A stretch of DNA of 33,126 nt, from the NCBI GenBank assembly GCA_009886115.1, contig VFJJ01000160.1, positions 1-33,126 of the forward strand. Direction: 5' to 3'. The notes beneath the pieces are model-generated. The model did not search any database. It was not told the origin of the DNA and worked only from the letters and a program-made list of their open reading frames with translations. The stretch is from Actinomycetota bacterium. Its GTDB lineage: Bacteria; Actinomycetota; Acidimicrobiia; IMCC26256; VFJJ01. Within the stretch, counting starts at the first letter, position 1; each line of letters opens with the position of its first letter. The position numbers and the translations under genes are program-made. Shown here one piece after another: positions 23,794 to 31,888 of this stretch.

Positions 23794-25023
23794 TCAGGTC
23801 CCCTGGGGGACGGCGGGTTCGATGGGGGTGAAACGGAACAGCCGCTCGGCGTTGGTGCGGAGGATCTTGCGCTGCGTTTCGGGGGGGAGCTCCTTCACCA
23901 ACCGCTGGGCAACCTCGATGCAGTCGGGCCAGGTCGTGTCGGAATGCGGATAGTCGGTCTCGATCATCACGTTGTCTTCACCGATGATGTCGAGGCACCG
24001 CAAGCCCGAGGTCTCCTCGATGAAGCAGCCGTAGACGTGGTCGCGAATCGTGCGGCGGATGTCGAGCGTGGCGAGGTTCGCCTGGGGGACCGGTGCCGTC
24101 GCCTCGGATCCCGAGTCGCCCTTGTAGAACTGCACGCCCCCCGTGGCCGCCCAGTGCCGCTGCTTGTCGATCACCTGCTCGGCCCGCTCGATGAAGTACG
24201 GCATCCAACCGATGTTGCCCTCCGAGAGTGCGATCTTCAGGTTCGGCATGCGCTCGAAGTAGTCGCTGAACAACCAGGCGAGCATCGTCCCCGCCGCGCG
24301 CACGGCGCCGAAGGTGAGGTTCGCGAGCGGCGGCGCATCGGATGAGATCGACGGCATCGTCGACGACGACCCGACGTGCATGCTCACCACCATGCCGGTC
24401 TCTTGCGCCGCTGCCATCACCGGATCCCAGTAGCGGCCCGGATCGTGAATGGTCGGCAGACCGAGCGGCTCGGGGTTCTCGGAGAACGCGAACGTTCGGG
24501 CTCCCTTCGCCGCCGTGCGCTCGATCTCCCTTGCTGCGCCCATCGGGTCCCACAGCGGGATGAGCACGAGCGGGATGAACCGACCAGGCGCCGAGCCGCA
24601 CCATTCGTCGATCATCCAGTCGTTGTATGCCCGGACGCAGATCGCCGCGAGGTCCTTGTCGCGGGCCTCCCAGAAGATCTGGCCGCAGAACCGAGGAAAC
24701 GACGGGAAGTTGATGGAGGCCAGGATCCCGGCACGGTCCATGTCCTTCACCCGGGCGACCGGGTCGTACGCTCCCTCGCGCATGTCGTCGAACGACACCG
24801 GGTTCGGCGAGAACTCTTCCTTCTCCTTGCCGGCCGCCACCGATAGCCCAATGGTGTGCACGAGCATGTCCTCGTATTGCCACACCGCACCCCGGGCGCC
24901 CTTGGCCATGCGCGGCGCGCGGTCGTGGTACTTCGCCGGGAGCCGGTCGAGCCACACGTTCGGCGGTTCGATGACATGGTCGTCGACGGATATCAGCCAG
25001 TCACTGGGCGGAACGAGCGTCAT
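23794..25023 (-). CDS. Amidohydrolase-family protein (Amidohydro_2 type)
   Basis: A 409-residue TIM-barrel hydrolase/decarboxylase-like protein, a longer relative of the one at 19020. It starts with LISVDDHVIEPPNVWLDRLP, a D-D-H version of the metal motif. It continues with MDRAGILASINFPSFPRF, GMVVSMHVGSSS (His in strand 5), ALSEGNIGWMPYFIERAEQV and METDYPHSDTTWP (Asp of the last strand, here IETDYPHSD). This architecture is very common in actinobacterial catabolic clusters. GGAG lies 8 bases before the ATG. It sits between the DUF35 protein and the CoA transferase. A hydrolytic or decarboxylating step is likely; the substrate is unknown. Confidence 0.88.
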   Translation of the reverse strand: MTLVPPSDWLISVDDHVIEPPNVWLDRLPAKYHDRAPRMAKGARGAVWQYEDMLVHTIGLSVAAGKEKEEFSPNPVSFDDMREGAYDPVARVKDMDRAGILASINFPSFPRFCGQIFWEARDKDLAAICVRAYNDWMIDEWCGSAPGRFIPLVLIPLWDPMGAAREIERTAAKGARTFAFSENPEPLGLPTIHDPGRYWDPVMAAAQETGMVVSMHVGSSSTMPSISSDAPPLANLTFGAVRAAGTMLAWLFSDYFERMPNLKIALSEGNIGWMPYFIERAEQVIDKQRHWAATGGVQFYKGDSGSEATAPVPQANLATLDIRRTIRDHVYGCFIEETSGLRCLDIIGEDNVMIETDYPHSDTTWPDCIEVAQRLVKELPPETQRKILRTNAERLFRFTPIEPAVPQGT

Positions 25024-25062
25024 GACGTTGCTCCTGGTTCATCGAAAGATGGGAACTGTTCC

Positions 25063-25473
25063 TCACGACTCGGCGTCGGGCGCGAAGTGCGGGATGACGG
25101 CGTGGTCGTCGATGACCTCGAACGTGACGTGGACGCGCATACCCACGTGCACGTCGGCGGCCGGGCAGCCGACGATGTCGGTATGGAAGAACGGCCCCTC
25201 GTCGAGCTTCACGACGCATGCGGCATAGGGCACGGCGTCGACGAGTGAGCGGTCGTAGGCGTGATGCACGACGGTGTAGGTGAAGACCTCGCCGAGTCCC
25301 GATGCCGGCTGCCATTGCATCGAGGCCGAGCCGTGATCGATGCACGTCGACGCTGGCCAATATGCGCGACCACAGATGGTGCACCGGTGCACCATGAACA
25401 CGCGATGCGCGCAGGCTTCCCAGAAAGGGTCGTCGAGGTCGTCGGGCGCCACGTCGTCGGGTCGAAGCGTCAC
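25063..25473 (-). CDS. DUF35 OB-fold protein with N-terminal zinc ribbon
   Basis: A 136-residue OB-fold protein of the DUF35 family, the usual partner of thiolase-like enzymes. The N-terminal rubredoxin-like ribbon reads CTICGRAYWPASTCIDHG: C31, C34 and C44 are present but the fourth ligand position is H47 rather than Cys. The OB domain follows with GEVFTYTVVHHAYDRS and HVGMRVHVTFEV. The GTG start overlaps the stop of the thiolase-like gene as GTGA, so the two are made together. In steroid degraders the DUF35 part of ChsH2 binds the thiolase-like aldolase Ltp2, which suggests the same kind of complex here. Confidence 0.88.
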   Translation of the reverse strand: MTLRPDDVAPDDLDDPFWEACAHRVFMVHRCTICGRAYWPASTCIDHGSASMQWQPASGLGEVFTYTVVHHAYDRSLVDAVPYAACVVKLDEGPFFHTDIVGCPAADVHVGMRVHVTFEVIDDHAVIPHFAPDAES

Positions 25474-27035
25474 CGGTCGACCCCCAGCACCATGGTGGCG
25501 TGGGCCCAGGTGTTCTGGACGCCTCCGTTCCCACCGTGACCGCTCACAAGCGCAACCTGCGCATCGGGCACCTGCGTTGCGGCGCTCTCGCGTCGGATCT
25601 GCCGTAGGCCCTCGATCACCGCCGTGAAGCCGGTGGCGTAGAACCCCGATAACTGACCGCCGCCCGTGTTGGTGGGTATCGCACCGTCGAGCCGCAGGGC
25701 ACCCGAAGCGACGAACGGGCCACCGTCGCCCGGTGCACAAAAGCCGAAGGCCTCGAGCTGCATGATCACCGAGATCGTGAATGGGTCGTAGAGCGCGGCG
25801 ACGTCGACGTCACCGAGCGAGATGCCGGCCTGACCAAAGGCCGTGGCCTTGGCTGGTGCGATGTCGTCGTGGAGGTCGTACACGTCTCCGGTCCACCAGT
25901 TGCGCATGTTGTGTCCGGAACCGAAGCCGAGAACCACCGCCGGCGTCGACGCCAGATCGCGAGCACGCTCGACGGAGGTGACGATCACACAGACGCCGCC
26001 GTCAGTGTCGCGGCAACAATCGAGCAAGCGGAGGGGGTCGACCACCATCCGCGAGCTCTGGTGCTCTTCGAGGGTGATCGGTGTGCCGTAGCCGAGCGTG
26101 CCGGGCCGCACCGATGCATGCGCCCGCTGCGCGACGGCGACGGCGCCGAGGTGCTCGGAGGTGGTGCCGTAGCGGTGCATGTGACGACGGGCGTGGAGGG
26201 CGTGGCTCATGCCGGCACCGATGAAGCCGTAGAGACGTGGGTAGCCATAGCTGTACGTGCCGAACGAACCCTTGGTGCCGTCGGCCCGGGCCATGCGCCC
26301 GCCGGTGGGCGCAGCGCCGTAGATGCACGCCACCGTTGCGGCCTGCCCGGTGAGGATCGCACCGATCGCGTTGATGATCGACCAGATCGCGGTCGCGCCA
26401 CCCGATTGCATCGTGTAGGCGAAGCCTGGAGCGAGACCGAGATGGCGAATGTCGTCGAACATCTCGCTCGACGTTCCGATGCAGCCGTCGATGTCGCGAC
26501 GGGAGAGGCCGGCATCCCCGAGCGCGAGCTCGAGCGCCTCACGTCGCAGGTCGCGCGGCGAGCGGCCCAAGTGCGGTCCCTGATCGGTGACGCCGAGGCC
26601 GGCGACGGCGAAGGAGCGACTGATCCCCGTCGTGGGCACGAGCCCTCCCTCATCTCCTGCCCGGTACCTGAGGCTGTCGCTCTCAACCGGCTCGAATCTC
26701 AGCGGATCGCTCGGCATGCTAGTACCGCGCTCGTCGGTGACGGTGGCGACGACGACCTGCAGGCGCTTGCCCTCCCGCACCACCTCGGCATCGACGCCGA
26801 GGCGTCCGAGCGGGACGGGCCGGTGCATGTCGATGGTGATCCGAGCGATCCGCATCGGCACGCGGGTCGGCATGCGCTCCACGGTCCACGTCAGCAAGGC
26901 TGCGGGTGTCCCCCCATGCTGGGCGTTCGGATCCCAGGGCCCCTGCGTGAGGACGGTCGCCACAACCGCAGCGTCCCGTCCGGTATGAACATCGCATCCA
27001 CTCGGACTTCCTACACGACGCGCGGATACATCCAC
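25470..27035 (-). CDS. Thiolase-like (Ltp/SCP-x type) protein in frame with an N-terminal thioesterase-like hotdog segment
   Basis: The frame encodes 521 residues. Residues about 22-118 resemble the first hotdog of TesB-like acyl-CoA thioesterases (LTQGPWDPNAQHGGTPAALL, then DMHRPVPLGRLGVDAEVVREGK). Residues from 140 onward are a lipid-transfer-protein-type thiolase: FAVAGLGVTDQG, YDPFTISVIMQLEAFGFC (416-433), NTGGGQLSGF (456-465) and SGHGGNGG (498-505). The nucleophilic Cys position reads TMQSGGATA, so no condensing cysteine is present, as in the aldolase-like Ltp2 group. The fusion may not be real: a GTG at codon 133 has a strong Shine-Dalgarno and would give a 389-residue stand-alone thiolase, with the hotdog a decayed neighbour whose own GTG start lacks one. 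It is coupled to the DUF35 gene downstream. Confidence 0.85.
   Translation of the reverse strand: MDVSARRVGSPSGCDVHTGRDAAVVATVLTQGPWDPNAQHGGTPAALLTWTVERMPTRVPMRIARITIDMHRPVPLGRLGVDAEVVREGKRLQVVVATVTDERGTSMPSDPLRFEPVESDSLRYRAGDEGGLVPTTGISRSFAVAGLGVTDQGPHLGRSPRDLRREALELALGDAGLSRRDIDGCIGTSSEMFDDIRHLGLAPGFAYTMQSGGATAIWSIINAIGAILTGQAATVACIYGAAPTGGRMARADGTKGSFGTYSYGYPRLYGFIGAGMSHALHARRHMHRYGTTSEHLGAVAVAQRAHASVRPGTLGYGTPITLEEHQSSRMVVDPLRLLDCCRDTDGGVCVIVTSVERARDLASTPAVVLGFGSGHNMRNWWTGDVYDLHDDIAPAKATAFGQAGISLGDVDVAALYDPFTISVIMQLEAFGFCAPGDGGPFVASGALRLDGAIPTNTGGGQLSGFYATGFTAVIEGLRQIRRESAATQVPDAQVALVSGHGGNGGVQNTWAHATMVLGVDR
26637..26650 (-). promoter_or_regulatory. Internal ribosome binding site and GTG start for the thiolase domain
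   Basis: On the minus strand AGGGAGGG (26650-26643) is followed by CTC and then GTG (26639-26637), which is codon 133 of the long frame. Translation from here would yield the thiolase domain alone. The site is far stronger than anything before the long frame's GTG at 27035. Confidence 0.55.
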
Positions 27036-27071
27036 GGGTCGACGCGTACCGGATCGCTCGCCAGCGGGGCC

Positions 27072-28880
27072 TCAGGTCTCGCTGGTGGGCAGCGGGGTCC
27101 GTACGAGACCGGGGAACGTCCCGTCTTCGCGCCATTGCCGAAGGATCTCCACGAACTCCAGCGCGCTGGCCATGTAGGCGCCACCGCGCTTGGCGCTCTC
27201 GGGAGGCGGGGCGCCCTCCATGTTGAGGTAGCTCGGCGTGCAGTCGGCGTAGTAGTTGCCGTAGGCCGGCAGCGTACGGACGATGACCTGATACCAGTCC
27301 TCCTCGGCGTCCATCGTCGGTTCGATGGTGTCGACCCCGTCGTCGATCGCGGCGGCGATGGTGACGGCGGTGTGGCGGGCGATCTCGGTGATGGCAAAGG
27401 CGAAGTTGATGTGTTGGCCGCCCTGCACGAAGCTGTTCATCGCCAGGTTCGGGAAGCCGTGGGTGTGGATGCCGTGCAGCGTCCAGGGGCCGTGCTCCCA
27501 GGCCTCCGACAATGAGACGCCGCCGATGCCCACGGGGTCGAAGCCGAGCCGGTGCGTGTAGAAGGTCTGGTTCTCGAAGCCCGACGCGTAGATGATGCAG
27601 TCGACCGCGTACTCGGTCTCGCCGACGACCACACCAGTGGGCGTGATGCGGTCGACCCCACGACCGTGGGTGTCGACGAGCTTCACGTTGGGGCGGTTGA
27701 ACGCCGGCAGGTAGTCGTCGTGGAAGCACGGCCGCTTGCAGCTGACCTTGTACCAGGGCTTGAGCGCATCAGCGGTCTCGGGATCGTCGACGATCCCGTC
27801 GACCCGGGCGCGGATGCCTTCCATCAGCTGGAAATCGAGCAACTCCAGCTCGCGCGCCTCGTCGTCGGTCGCGGCCGGCTTCTTCGGGTCGACGCAGAAC
27901 AGGGCGGTCCACCCGTCGTCCACCATGTCGACCGGCGGGTTGAGCCCGGTGGTCATGGCCACGAAGTTGGCGATCCGGTCGAGCTGCCAGCCCGGCGTGC
28001 TGGCCATCTCCCGGAACCACTCGGGGTCGGTGTCGCGCTGGTCGCGAGCGCTCACGGCCGAAGGCGTCCGCTGGAAGACATAGAGCTGCTTGGCCGCCTC
28101 GGCGAGCTTGGGGACGGCCTGCACCGCCGTGGCCCCCGTGCCGACGATGGCGACGACCTTGTCGGCCAACTGGTCCATCGGCTCCTCGGGCCCGCCGCCG
28201 GTGTAGCGGTAGTCCCACCGGCTGGTGTGGAACGAGTGCCCCTGGAACGTTTCGATTCCGGGGATCCCCGGGAGCTTGGCCTTGTGCAGCACGCCTCCGC
28301 AGATCACCACGAACCGCGCCGAGATGCGATCGTCGCGCGTGGTCGTCACCTGCCAGCGGTGCGCCCCCCGGTCCCAGACCATGTCGGTGACCTCGGTCTG
28401 GAACATGGCCGCCGGATACATGTCATAGCGACGAGCCGTCTGCTGGCAGTACTCGAAGATCTCTGCGGCGTGCGAGTACTTGTGCTTGGGCATGAAGCCG
28501 CTCTCCTCGAGGAGCGGCAGGTAGCAGTACGACTCCACATCGCACATGCAGCCGGGGTAACGGTTCCAGTACCACGTGCCGCCGAAGTCGCCGGCCTTGT
28601 CGATGATGCGGAAGCGATCGATGCCCTGCTTGCGCAAGAACGCAGCGGTGGTCATGCCGCCGAAGCCGGCCCCCACGATGAGGACGTCGGTCTCCTCCAC
28701 GATCGGGTCACGCACGAAGCCCGGCTCGACCCACGGATCGGCGTCGAAGTCGCCAGCGACGTCGGCGAGATCTCGGTACTGGCCGTCGCCCTCGGGCCGG
28801 AGCCGAGCCTGCCGCTCGCGCTCGTAGCGCTCGCGTAGCTCCTCTGGCGAGAACTCCAGGTGTGCACCCTGCTCGGTCAT
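27072..28880 (-). CDS. Baeyer-Villiger-type flavin monooxygenase (cyclohexanone-monooxygenase-like)
   Basis: A 602-residue class B flavoprotein monooxygenase of the longer Baeyer-Villiger type. The FAD motif GAGFGG is at 70-75, GGTWYWNRYPGCMCDVES at 100-117, the fingerprint FQGHSFHTSRWDY at 212-224, and the NADPH motif GTGATA at 247-252. A charged 60-residue N-terminal extension precedes the first Rossmann fold. GAGGT lies upstream of the ATG. It is the first gene of the eight-gene minus-strand operon and is divergent from the KstR-like regulator, with the TTCTAG operator between them. It would convert a cyclic ketone to a lactone, or a linear ketone to an ester, at the head of the pathway; the specificity is unknown. 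Confidence 0.93.
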   Translation of the reverse strand: MTEQGAHLEFSPEELRERYERERQARLRPEGDGQYRDLADVAGDFDADPWVEPGFVRDPIVEETDVLIVGAGFGGMTTAAFLRKQGIDRFRIIDKAGDFGGTWYWNRYPGCMCDVESYCYLPLLEESGFMPKHKYSHAAEIFEYCQQTARRYDMYPAAMFQTEVTDMVWDRGAHRWQVTTTRDDRISARFVVICGGVLHKAKLPGIPGIETFQGHSFHTSRWDYRYTGGGPEEPMDQLADKVVAIVGTGATAVQAVPKLAEAAKQLYVFQRTPSAVSARDQRDTDPEWFREMASTPGWQLDRIANFVAMTTGLNPPVDMVDDGWTALFCVDPKKPAATDDEARELELLDFQLMEGIRARVDGIVDDPETADALKPWYKVSCKRPCFHDDYLPAFNRPNVKLVDTHGRGVDRITPTGVVVGETEYAVDCIIYASGFENQTFYTHRLGFDPVGIGGVSLSEAWEHGPWTLHGIHTHGFPNLAMNSFVQGGQHINFAFAITEIARHTAVTIAAAIDDGVDTIEPTMDAEEDWYQVIVRTLPAYGNYYADCTPSYLNMEGAPPPESAKRGGAYMASALEFVEILRQWREDGTFPGLVRTPLPTSET

Positions 28881-28940
28881 CTGGCACCTACCTCGTGGTT
28901 CGTCGTCTGAACGGGCGTTGCGTGCACGTCCGAGAACATG

Positions 28941-28963
28941 CTAGAAGTAGATTCTAGTTCTAG
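28941..28963. promoter_or_regulatory. Candidate TetR/KstR-like operator
   Basis: CTAGAA (28941-28946), spacer GTAGA, TTCTAG (28952-28957) form a perfect inverted repeat, and a second TTCTAG (28958-28963) abuts it. The site is AT-rich in a GC-rich region and lies midway between the divergent BVMO and TetR starts. KstR of mycobacteria binds a palindrome built on TAGAAC/GTTCTA, so the half-sites match well, but the spacer here is one base longer. Confidence 0.65.
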
Positions 28964-29007
28964 TCAAGGTGTGCCGTACTGTTCGAGATTCCGATGGAAC
29001 GGAGCCG

Positions 29008-29652
29008 ATGAGCGCGATCCCGAGATCCGAGGCGCTCGAACGCACATCGGGGCCCCCCGAGCGCGATGGGCTGCCGGCGGCGCAGCGCGCCCGGCGCGAC
29101 CGCATCGTCGGCGCGGCCATCGCGCTCCTCGACGACGCCGAGTACGAAGCGGTCCAGATGCGAGACGTCGCCAAGCGCGGCGGGGTCGCGCTCGGGACGC
29201 TCTATCGCTACTTCTCCTCGAAGGAACATCTCTACGCGGCGTCGCTCGTCGCCTGGTCGTCGGAGTACGGCCAGCCGCGACGGATGGCGGCGTTCGCCAG
29301 CATGGACGATGAAGACCGCCTGCGGGCCCTGTTGCGCCGGACCGTCCGCGCGTTCGAGCGCTCCCCCCAGATGTTCCGGGTCCACATGGTCGTCGAGCAA
29401 TCGACCGATCCCAACGCCGCTGCGCTCTACCACGACTTCTCGGCCATGAACACCGCCGTGCTGCGGACCGCGCTACGCGACCTGGAGCCGTCAACGGCGA
29501 GCGCCGTCATCAACACCGTCGACGGCGTCCTCGAGACCTGGCTGCGCGCCTGGGCCCTGGGCCGGTGCCCGATCCAGGAGGTCAACACCGTCGTGCAGGA
29601 CGCGATCGGCCTCATCTTCGGCGGACACCCGGCGACGGCCGGCACGTCGTGA
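29008..29652 (+). CDS. TetR-family regulator, KstR-like
   Basis: A 214-residue TetR repressor. The helix-turn-helix region EYEAVQMRDVAKRGGVALGTLYRYFSSKEHL (residues 45-75, read as two segments) closely follows the KstR pattern YEAVQMRAVADRA-VAVGTLYRYFPSK. The C-terminal ligand domain begins near residue 85 and is not informative. In Mycobacterium, KstR controls cholesterol catabolism and responds to a CoA-thioester intermediate. The ATG has GGAG only 3 bases upstream; an in-frame GTG at 28969 is an alternative. It is divergent from the BVMO operon, with a TTCTAG palindrome between, and upstream of a third flavin monooxygenase in the same direction. It probably represses both directions. Confidence 0.9.
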   Translation: MSAIPRSEALERTSGPPERDGLPAAQRARRDRIVGAAIALLDDAEYEAVQMRDVAKRGGVALGTLYRYFSSKEHLYAASLVAWSSEYGQPRRMAAFASMDDEDRLRALLRRTVRAFERSPQMFRVHMVVEQSTDPNAAALYHDFSAMNTAVLRTALRDLEPSTASAVINTVDGVLETWLRAWALGRCPIQEVNTVVQDAIGLIFGGHPATAGTS

Positions 29653-29723
29653 GCCCGGCACCGAACCATCCCGCCGACCGAGAATCGGCGGCGACACCAC
29701 CCGAACCCAAAGGAGCGGCAACC

Positions 29724-31601
29724 ATGGAGCCAACGATCGATCGGACCTTCATCCGGCGGGCGATCGAGCTCGCCGACCTGAACGCGGTGCGGGTCACCCT
29801 CTACCAGCACACGCACGATCCGGAGATCGCCGCCCTGCCGGTAGCCGCCCAGCTCGACGAGACCGGGCGGGAGGTGCTCGTCGCCAAGGCCGTCGACTGG
29901 CTCTGCGAGCACGCCGATCCGGCGATGCCGGCCGAGCCACCCGAGGTCGAGCTGCGGGCACTCATGGACATGGCCACCGGAGGGCACATGGGCGATCTCG
30001 AGTTCGAGTCCCGCCGTGACCTGCCGGCGTTCAAGGCGTTCCCCTGGACGGTGGAGTGGAGCGACGCCAAGCCGGACCTGCCAGAGGGTTTTCAGGTCGC
30101 GATCATCGGCAGCGGATTCAGCGGTCTGGCGATGGCGGTGCAACTCGAGCTGCTCGGCATCCCGTACGTCGTGCTCGAGCGCCGCCCTGACCCGGGCGGG
30201 ACGTGGAGCGTCAACCGTTACCCCGACATCCGCGTCGACACCATCTCGATCACCTACGAATACAGCTTCGAGAAGAAGTTCCCGTGGAAGGAGTACTTCG
30301 GGCGGGGTGCCGAGGTGCGGGAGTACCTCGAATACATCTCGAAGAAGTACGGCGTGTTCACGCACACGCGCTTCGAGCGGGAGCTCACGTCGGCCACGTT
30401 CGACGAGTCTCGTGACCTCTGGGTCCTCGAGCTCCAGACACCCGATGGCGTCGAGACGGTCGAGGCCAACGCGATCGTCAACGCGGTCGGCACGTTCGCC
30501 AATCCGAACTTCCCCCGCTTCGAGGGCCAGGAGATCTTCGGTGGCCAGATTCTGCACCCGGCTCGTTGGCCGGCCGACTTCGACGCGACAGGCAAGCGTG
30601 TGGCGATCATCGGGAACGGTTCCACGGGGGTGCAACTCCTCGCCCCGATCGCCGAGGACGCCGACCAGGTCCACGTCTTCCAGCGCACACCGCAGTGGAT
30701 CAGCCCGCGCGACAAGTACGGCAAGCCCGTCGAACCCGAGATCCGTTGGCTGGTCGACAACTTCCCGGGCTATTGGAACTGGTGGCGCTACATGGCCATC
30801 GCCTCGCTGTTCGGTACCCACGGCTATCTCGTGGCCGATGAGGAGTGGAAGGCCCAAGGCGGCAAGTTCAACCCGATGAACGACAAGCTGCGCGACGACC
30901 TCACCGGCTATATCAAGGTCCAGACCGGCGGTCGCCAGGACCTCGTCGACCGCCTGATCCCTGAGTATGCGCCGTTTTCACGCCGCCCCGTCGTCGACAA
31001 CGGGTGGTACAAGGCGCTTACCCGCGACAACGTGGAGCTGGTCACCGACGACATCGCTCGCCTCACGCCCACCGGTATCGAGACGGTCGACGGCACCGTT
31101 CGCGAGGTCGACACGATCGTCACCGCCACGGGATTCGAGGTCGCCAAGTACCTCTGGCCGGCGCGCTACTCGGGTAGGGGCGGCATCGAGCTGCACGAGC
31201 AATGGTCGGTCGACGGCCCGCGGGCCTATCTCGGCATGATGGTCCCGGGGTTCCCCAACATGTTCACGCTTTATGGTCCGAATTCGCAGCCGCTGTCGGG
31301 CGGGACCGGCCTGCCCATCTGGTACGTGATCTGGTCGGCATACGCGGCGCGCTGCCTGGTCACGATGCTCGAGACCGGGCGGTCGCGCGTCGAGGTCAAG
31401 CAGGAGGCGTTCACCCGCTACAACACCGACCTCGACGAGACCGCCAGCAACCTGCTCCTCCTCCGCGAGGAAGGCGCCCCCGACAAGAACTACTACGTCA
31501 ACAGCGAGCACCGCCGGCTCCAGGTGAGTGCGCCGTGGTATGGCCCCGAGTACCACCGGATGTGTACGCACGTGAACTGGGACGACCTCGAGCTCGCCTG
31601 A
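29724..31601 (+). CDS. Baeyer-Villiger-type flavin monooxygenase with N-terminal extension (HAPMO-like)
   Basis: A 625-residue class B monooxygenase whose first Rossmann motif GSGFSG (129-134) comes after a 120-residue N-terminal domain, as in 4-hydroxyacetophenone monooxygenase. GGTWSVNRYPDIRVD is at 158-172. The fingerprint reads FGGQILHPARWP (272-283), with Pro instead of the usual Thr/Ser after the His. The NADPH motif is GNGSTG (297-302). ATG at 29724 is chosen because AAAGGAG lies 8 bases upstream; the in-frame GTG at 29649 would overlap the TetR stop but has no such site. It is in the same direction as and 71 bases after the KstR-like gene. The substrate is unknown; aromatic or cyclic ketones are plausible. 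Confidence 0.92.
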   Translation: MEPTIDRTFIRRAIELADLNAVRVTLYQHTHDPEIAALPVAAQLDETGREVLVAKAVDWLCEHADPAMPAEPPEVELRALMDMATGGHMGDLEFESRRDLPAFKAFPWTVEWSDAKPDLPEGFQVAIIGSGFSGLAMAVQLELLGIPYVVLERRPDPGGTWSVNRYPDIRVDTISITYEYSFEKKFPWKEYFGRGAEVREYLEYISKKYGVFTHTRFERELTSATFDESRDLWVLELQTPDGVETVEANAIVNAVGTFANPNFPRFEGQEIFGGQILHPARWPADFDATGKRVAIIGNGSTGVQLLAPIAEDADQVHVFQRTPQWISPRDKYGKPVEPEIRWLVDNFPGYWNWWRYMAIASLFGTHGYLVADEEWKAQGGKFNPMNDKLRDDLTGYIKVQTGGRQDLVDRLIPEYAPFSRRPVVDNGWYKALTRDNVELVTDDIARLTPTGIETVDGTVREVDTIVTATGFEVAKYLWPARYSGRGGIELHEQWSVDGPRAYLGMMVPGFPNMFTLYGPNSQPLSGGTGLPIWYVIWSAYAARCLVTMLETGRSRVEVKQEAFTRYNTDLDETASNLLLLREEGAPDKNYYVNSEHRRLQVSAPWYGPEYHRMCTHVNWDDLELA

Positions 31602-31650
31602 CGCATGACGCAGTGACGGGCGTGTCTCGCAGGCTTCTACACGTGATGCC

Positions 31651-31884
31651 ATGGCGGTCACGATCGAGCTCCCAGCCGAAGCGCAGGCACGCCTCGAGGC
31701 CGAGGCCGCCCGCCGTCGGATCACGCTTGATCAACTCATCGCCGATCTCGCCGCGACCCTCCCCGCCGAGGACCCGCTCGAAGCGTTCATCGGGTCAGGG
31801 TCGTCGGGCCAAGGAGACCTCGGTCGTCGCCACCGCGAGATCCGAGCCGAGCACACGGCCGGTCTCGCCGCGCGCGATCTCTGA
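31651..31884 (+). CDS. VapB-type antitoxin
   Basis: A 77-residue protein with the ribbon-helix-helix-like N-terminus AVTIELPAEAQARLEAEAARR, then ITLDQLIADLA. The Gly/Ser-rich linker AFIGSGSSGQGDLGRR and an Arg-rich tail complete a layout common in VapB antitoxins, where the C-terminal tail occupies the toxin active site. No Shine-Dalgarno is seen. The stop is 4 bases before the GTG of the PIN-type frame at 31889, the normal antitoxin-toxin arrangement. Such antitoxins bind their own promoter, but no palindrome stands out upstream. Confidence 0.7.
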   Translation: MAVTIELPAEAQARLEAEAARRRITLDQLIADLAATLPAEDPLEAFIGSGSSGQGDLGRRHREIRAEHTAGLAARDL

Positions 31885-31888
31885 GCGC

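Noticed and set aside
29427-30857. 476-codon minus-strand frame opposite the third flavin monooxygenase
   Set aside because: It is a shadow frame with no domain signature; the plus-strand gene has all BVMO motifs.
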